Assembly: GCF_000826545.1 (NCBI RefSeq)
Contig: NZ_CDME01000008.1
Coordinates: forward strand, 434,001 to 498,000
Length of the DNA stretch: 64,000 nucleotides
DNA from: Kibdelosporangium sp. MJ126-NF4
GTDB lineage: Bacteria > Actinomycetota > Actinomycetes > Mycobacteriales > Pseudonocardiaceae
Direction of reading: 5' to 3'
Both the position numbers and the translations under genes were made by a program. Positions 62,624-64,000 of the stretch are shown here, in pieces (the first letter of the stretch is position 1; every line of letters begins with the position of its first letter). The notes beneath the pieces are model-generated. The model saw only the letters and a list, made by a program, of their open reading frames with translations, searched no databases and was not told where the DNA came from.

Positions 62624-63677
62624 TACCCGCGCACCACACTGCGCGGATCCGGCGGGTGGCCGTGATGTCCTCGAGCGGATCCCCGTCAAGGAGTACCAAG
62701 TCGGCCCGCATGCCCGGCTCGATCCGGCCGCGGTCGGTCAGCCCGAACACTTCAGCCGGGTTGCTTGTCGCCGCCCGCAATGCCTCTACAGTGGACAGAC
62801 CGGCTGAGACAAGGTGTTCCAGCTCTTGGGTGAGGCTTTCGCCGTGCGCCACCGGGTTCGGTACGCCTTCCTGCGCATGCGCGTCCGTGCCCGCCACGAT
62901 CGTGACGCCCGCGGCGTGCAGCGCGGTCACGCCCGGTATGCAGTTCGCGGCGAACCCATCGGGATTGCCGCGGATCCGTTGGACGCCATCCATCATCGTG
63001 AGTGTCGGTATCGCGACACATCCCGCGCTCGCCACTCGCATGGCGAGATCCTCATCGAACGGCGCTTCCACCGGGACGTGAGTGATGATGTCGGTGCCCG
63101 ACAGCAACGCCATCTCCACCGCGCCCAGCGAGGTGACGTGCGTGACCGCCTTCAGGCCGTTCTCGTGTGCCAGCTTGACTATCTCGTTGAGCACGTCTTG
63201 GTTCGGTCCGCCTTCTCCTGGCGCTTCGGCGATCAGCTTGATGTAGTCCACACCCTGTGCGAGCCGCGCTGCCACGAACCGGCGCGCTTCGTCGACCGTG
63301 CGCATGATGGCTTCCTCAGGCAGGCCGAACATCTTCGCGTGCACACCACCTTCGCCGATCGCGGGGAGCCCGGCGCTGCGGATGTCGGTCAGCCCGTGGA
63401 TCCCACGTAGCGCGGCAAGCCGTTCCGCGGGCCAGATGGCCATGTCCAACGCGGTCGTGACGCCATGCGCGCTGAGCTGTTGGAGGTTCTCCCGGCCGTG
63501 CAGGTGGACGTGGCCGTCGATGAAGCCGGGCACGAGCACCGCGCCCTCGGCGTCCAGCAGTTCCGCGCCAGTGGTATCCGTGCCGATGGTCGAGCCGTCG
63601 ATGACAACCGTGCGCGGCTCGGTGAGCTCGTTGCCGTCGAAGACACGGACGTTGGTCAACGCGGTCTTGCTGGTCAT
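62610..63677 (-). CDS. Metal-dependent amidohydrolase (imidazolonepropionase/prolidase-like)
   Basis: 355 residues. PGFIDGHVHLHGRENL holds the HxH metal pair, KLIAEAPGEGGPN supplies the lysine-bearing segment, AVTHVTSLGAVEMALLSGTDIITHVP the two later His, and VAGTDAHAQEG the last Asp. The C-terminus ADLVLLDGDPLEDI is typical. This group cleaves cyclic amides, dipeptides or related bonds; the substrate is open. Divergent from a TetR gene that may control it. Confidence 0.8.
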   Translation of the reverse strand: MTSKTALTNVRVFDGNELTEPRTVVIDGSTIGTDTTGAELLDAEGAVLVPGFIDGHVHLHGRENLQQLSAHGVTTALDMAIWPAERLAALRGIHGLTDIRSAGLPAIGEGGVHAKMFGLPEEAIMRTVDEARRFVAARLAQGVDYIKLIAEAPGEGGPNQDVLNEIVKLAHENGLKAVTHVTSLGAVEMALLSGTDIITHVPVEAPFDEDLAMRVASAGCVAIPTLTMMDGVQRIRGNPDGFAANCIPGVTALHAAGVTIVAGTDAHAQEGVPNPVAHGESLTQELEHLVSAGLSTVEALRAATSNPAEVFGLTDRGRIEPGMRADLVLLDGDPLEDITATRRIRAVWCAGIRRS

Positions 63678-63740
63678 GGGACGCTCCCGAGATAAGAGAC
63701 AAACTTGTGCACTAAAGCCACCCTACGCTATAACCGGACG

Positions 63741-64000
63741 GTGACAGCCACTCGTCGCCGCGGTGACAGCCTTTGCCAGGCGATCTACCTGGTGACGCTG
63801 GCGGAACTCGCGCGAACCAGCTTCGCGGATCTCACCTTCGACAAGCTCGCGACGCTCGCCGCAACCGGCAAGGCGTCGCTCTACCGCCGCTGGTCCACTC
63901 CCCAACAGCTGGTGCTGGCCGCGCTGACCGATCCGTCCACCGGATTCGGCGAGGCCGTCGCGCCGGACACCGGCGCGCTGCGCGACGACCTGCTCGACAT
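63741..64000 (+). CDS. TetR-family regulator, cut by the window end
   Basis: 86 codons visible. From GTG at 63741 it reads TATRRRGDSLCQAIYLVTLA, then ADLTFDKLATLAATGKASLYRRWSTPQQLVLAALTD: a TetR helix-turn-helix with GKASLYRRW as recognition helix. It is divergent from the amidohydrolase gene with a 63-bp gap holding the small dyad ACAAACTTGT (63699-63708), so it probably regulates that gene and itself. Confidence 0.75.
   Translation, partial: MTATRRRGDSLCQAIYLVTLAELARTSFADLTFDKLATLAATGKASLYRRWSTPQQLVLAALTDPSTGFGEAVAPDTGALRDDLLD

Overview
The window looks like the chromosome of a high-GC filamentous actinomycete, most likely of the Pseudonocardiaceae (Amycolatopsis or Kibdelosporangium type). 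The evidence is strong GC bias, frequent GTG and TTG starts, 4-base start/stop overlaps, a complete mce4 sterol importer, KstR-type operators and a SapB/ram-type lanthipeptide locus. The genus is an inference.

Region 1 (1-4.7 kb) holds the 3' part of a Pls/PosA-family NRPS-like protein (adenylation, carrier, three left-handed beta-helix modules in a membrane context). It is translationally coupled to an M1 aminopeptidase.

Region 2 (4.7-38.3 kb) is a sterol catabolism and uptake island. It starts with the ring C/D degradation block echA20-ipdA-ipdB-ipdC, divergent from two SDR genes around a KstR2-like site. Next come fadA5 and cyp125 (side-chain thiolase and C26 hydroxylase), then ltp3-ltp4-DUF35, an acyl-CoA synthetase, echA19 and fadD19, the set known for C24-branched sterol side chains. 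Then follow a second nitronate-monooxygenase-like flavoenzyme, three small membrane proteins and fadE26-fadE27. The last operon runs hsd4A - aldehyde dehydrogenase - SDR - yrbE4A - yrbE4B - mce4A to mce4F - two Mas proteins. Sites fitting TnnAACnnGTTnnA lie in the four divergent intergenic regions, which suggests one KstR regulon.

Region 3 (38.3-49.7 kb) handles aromatic acids. It contains a TetR regulator divergent from a carboxylic acid reductase, a protocatechuate branch (pcaI-pcaJ-pcaB-IclR regulator on the minus strand; pobA-pcaH-pcaG on the plus strand, with its own IclR regulator) and an unlisted 46-residue peptide gene.

Region 4 (49.7-54 kb) holds stand-alone accessory genes: a SnoaL-like protein, a Tat-type FAD oxidase, an OsmC/OhrR-type pair, a methyltransferase and a VOC protein.

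Region 5 (54-61.3 kb) is a ram-type class III lanthipeptide locus: LanKC synthetase, a 50-residue precursor, two half ABC transporters and a RamR-type regulator. The precursor carries three SxxSxxxC ring motifs instead of the two of SapB. The locus is followed by a secreted GH99-like protein, an amidohydrolase and a TetR gene cut by the window end.

Non-coding structure of interest: a family of 53-nt hairpins (23-7-23) found only between convergent genes, a 20-bp perfect bidirectional terminator, an 18-bp inverted repeat pair, and several candidate operators.
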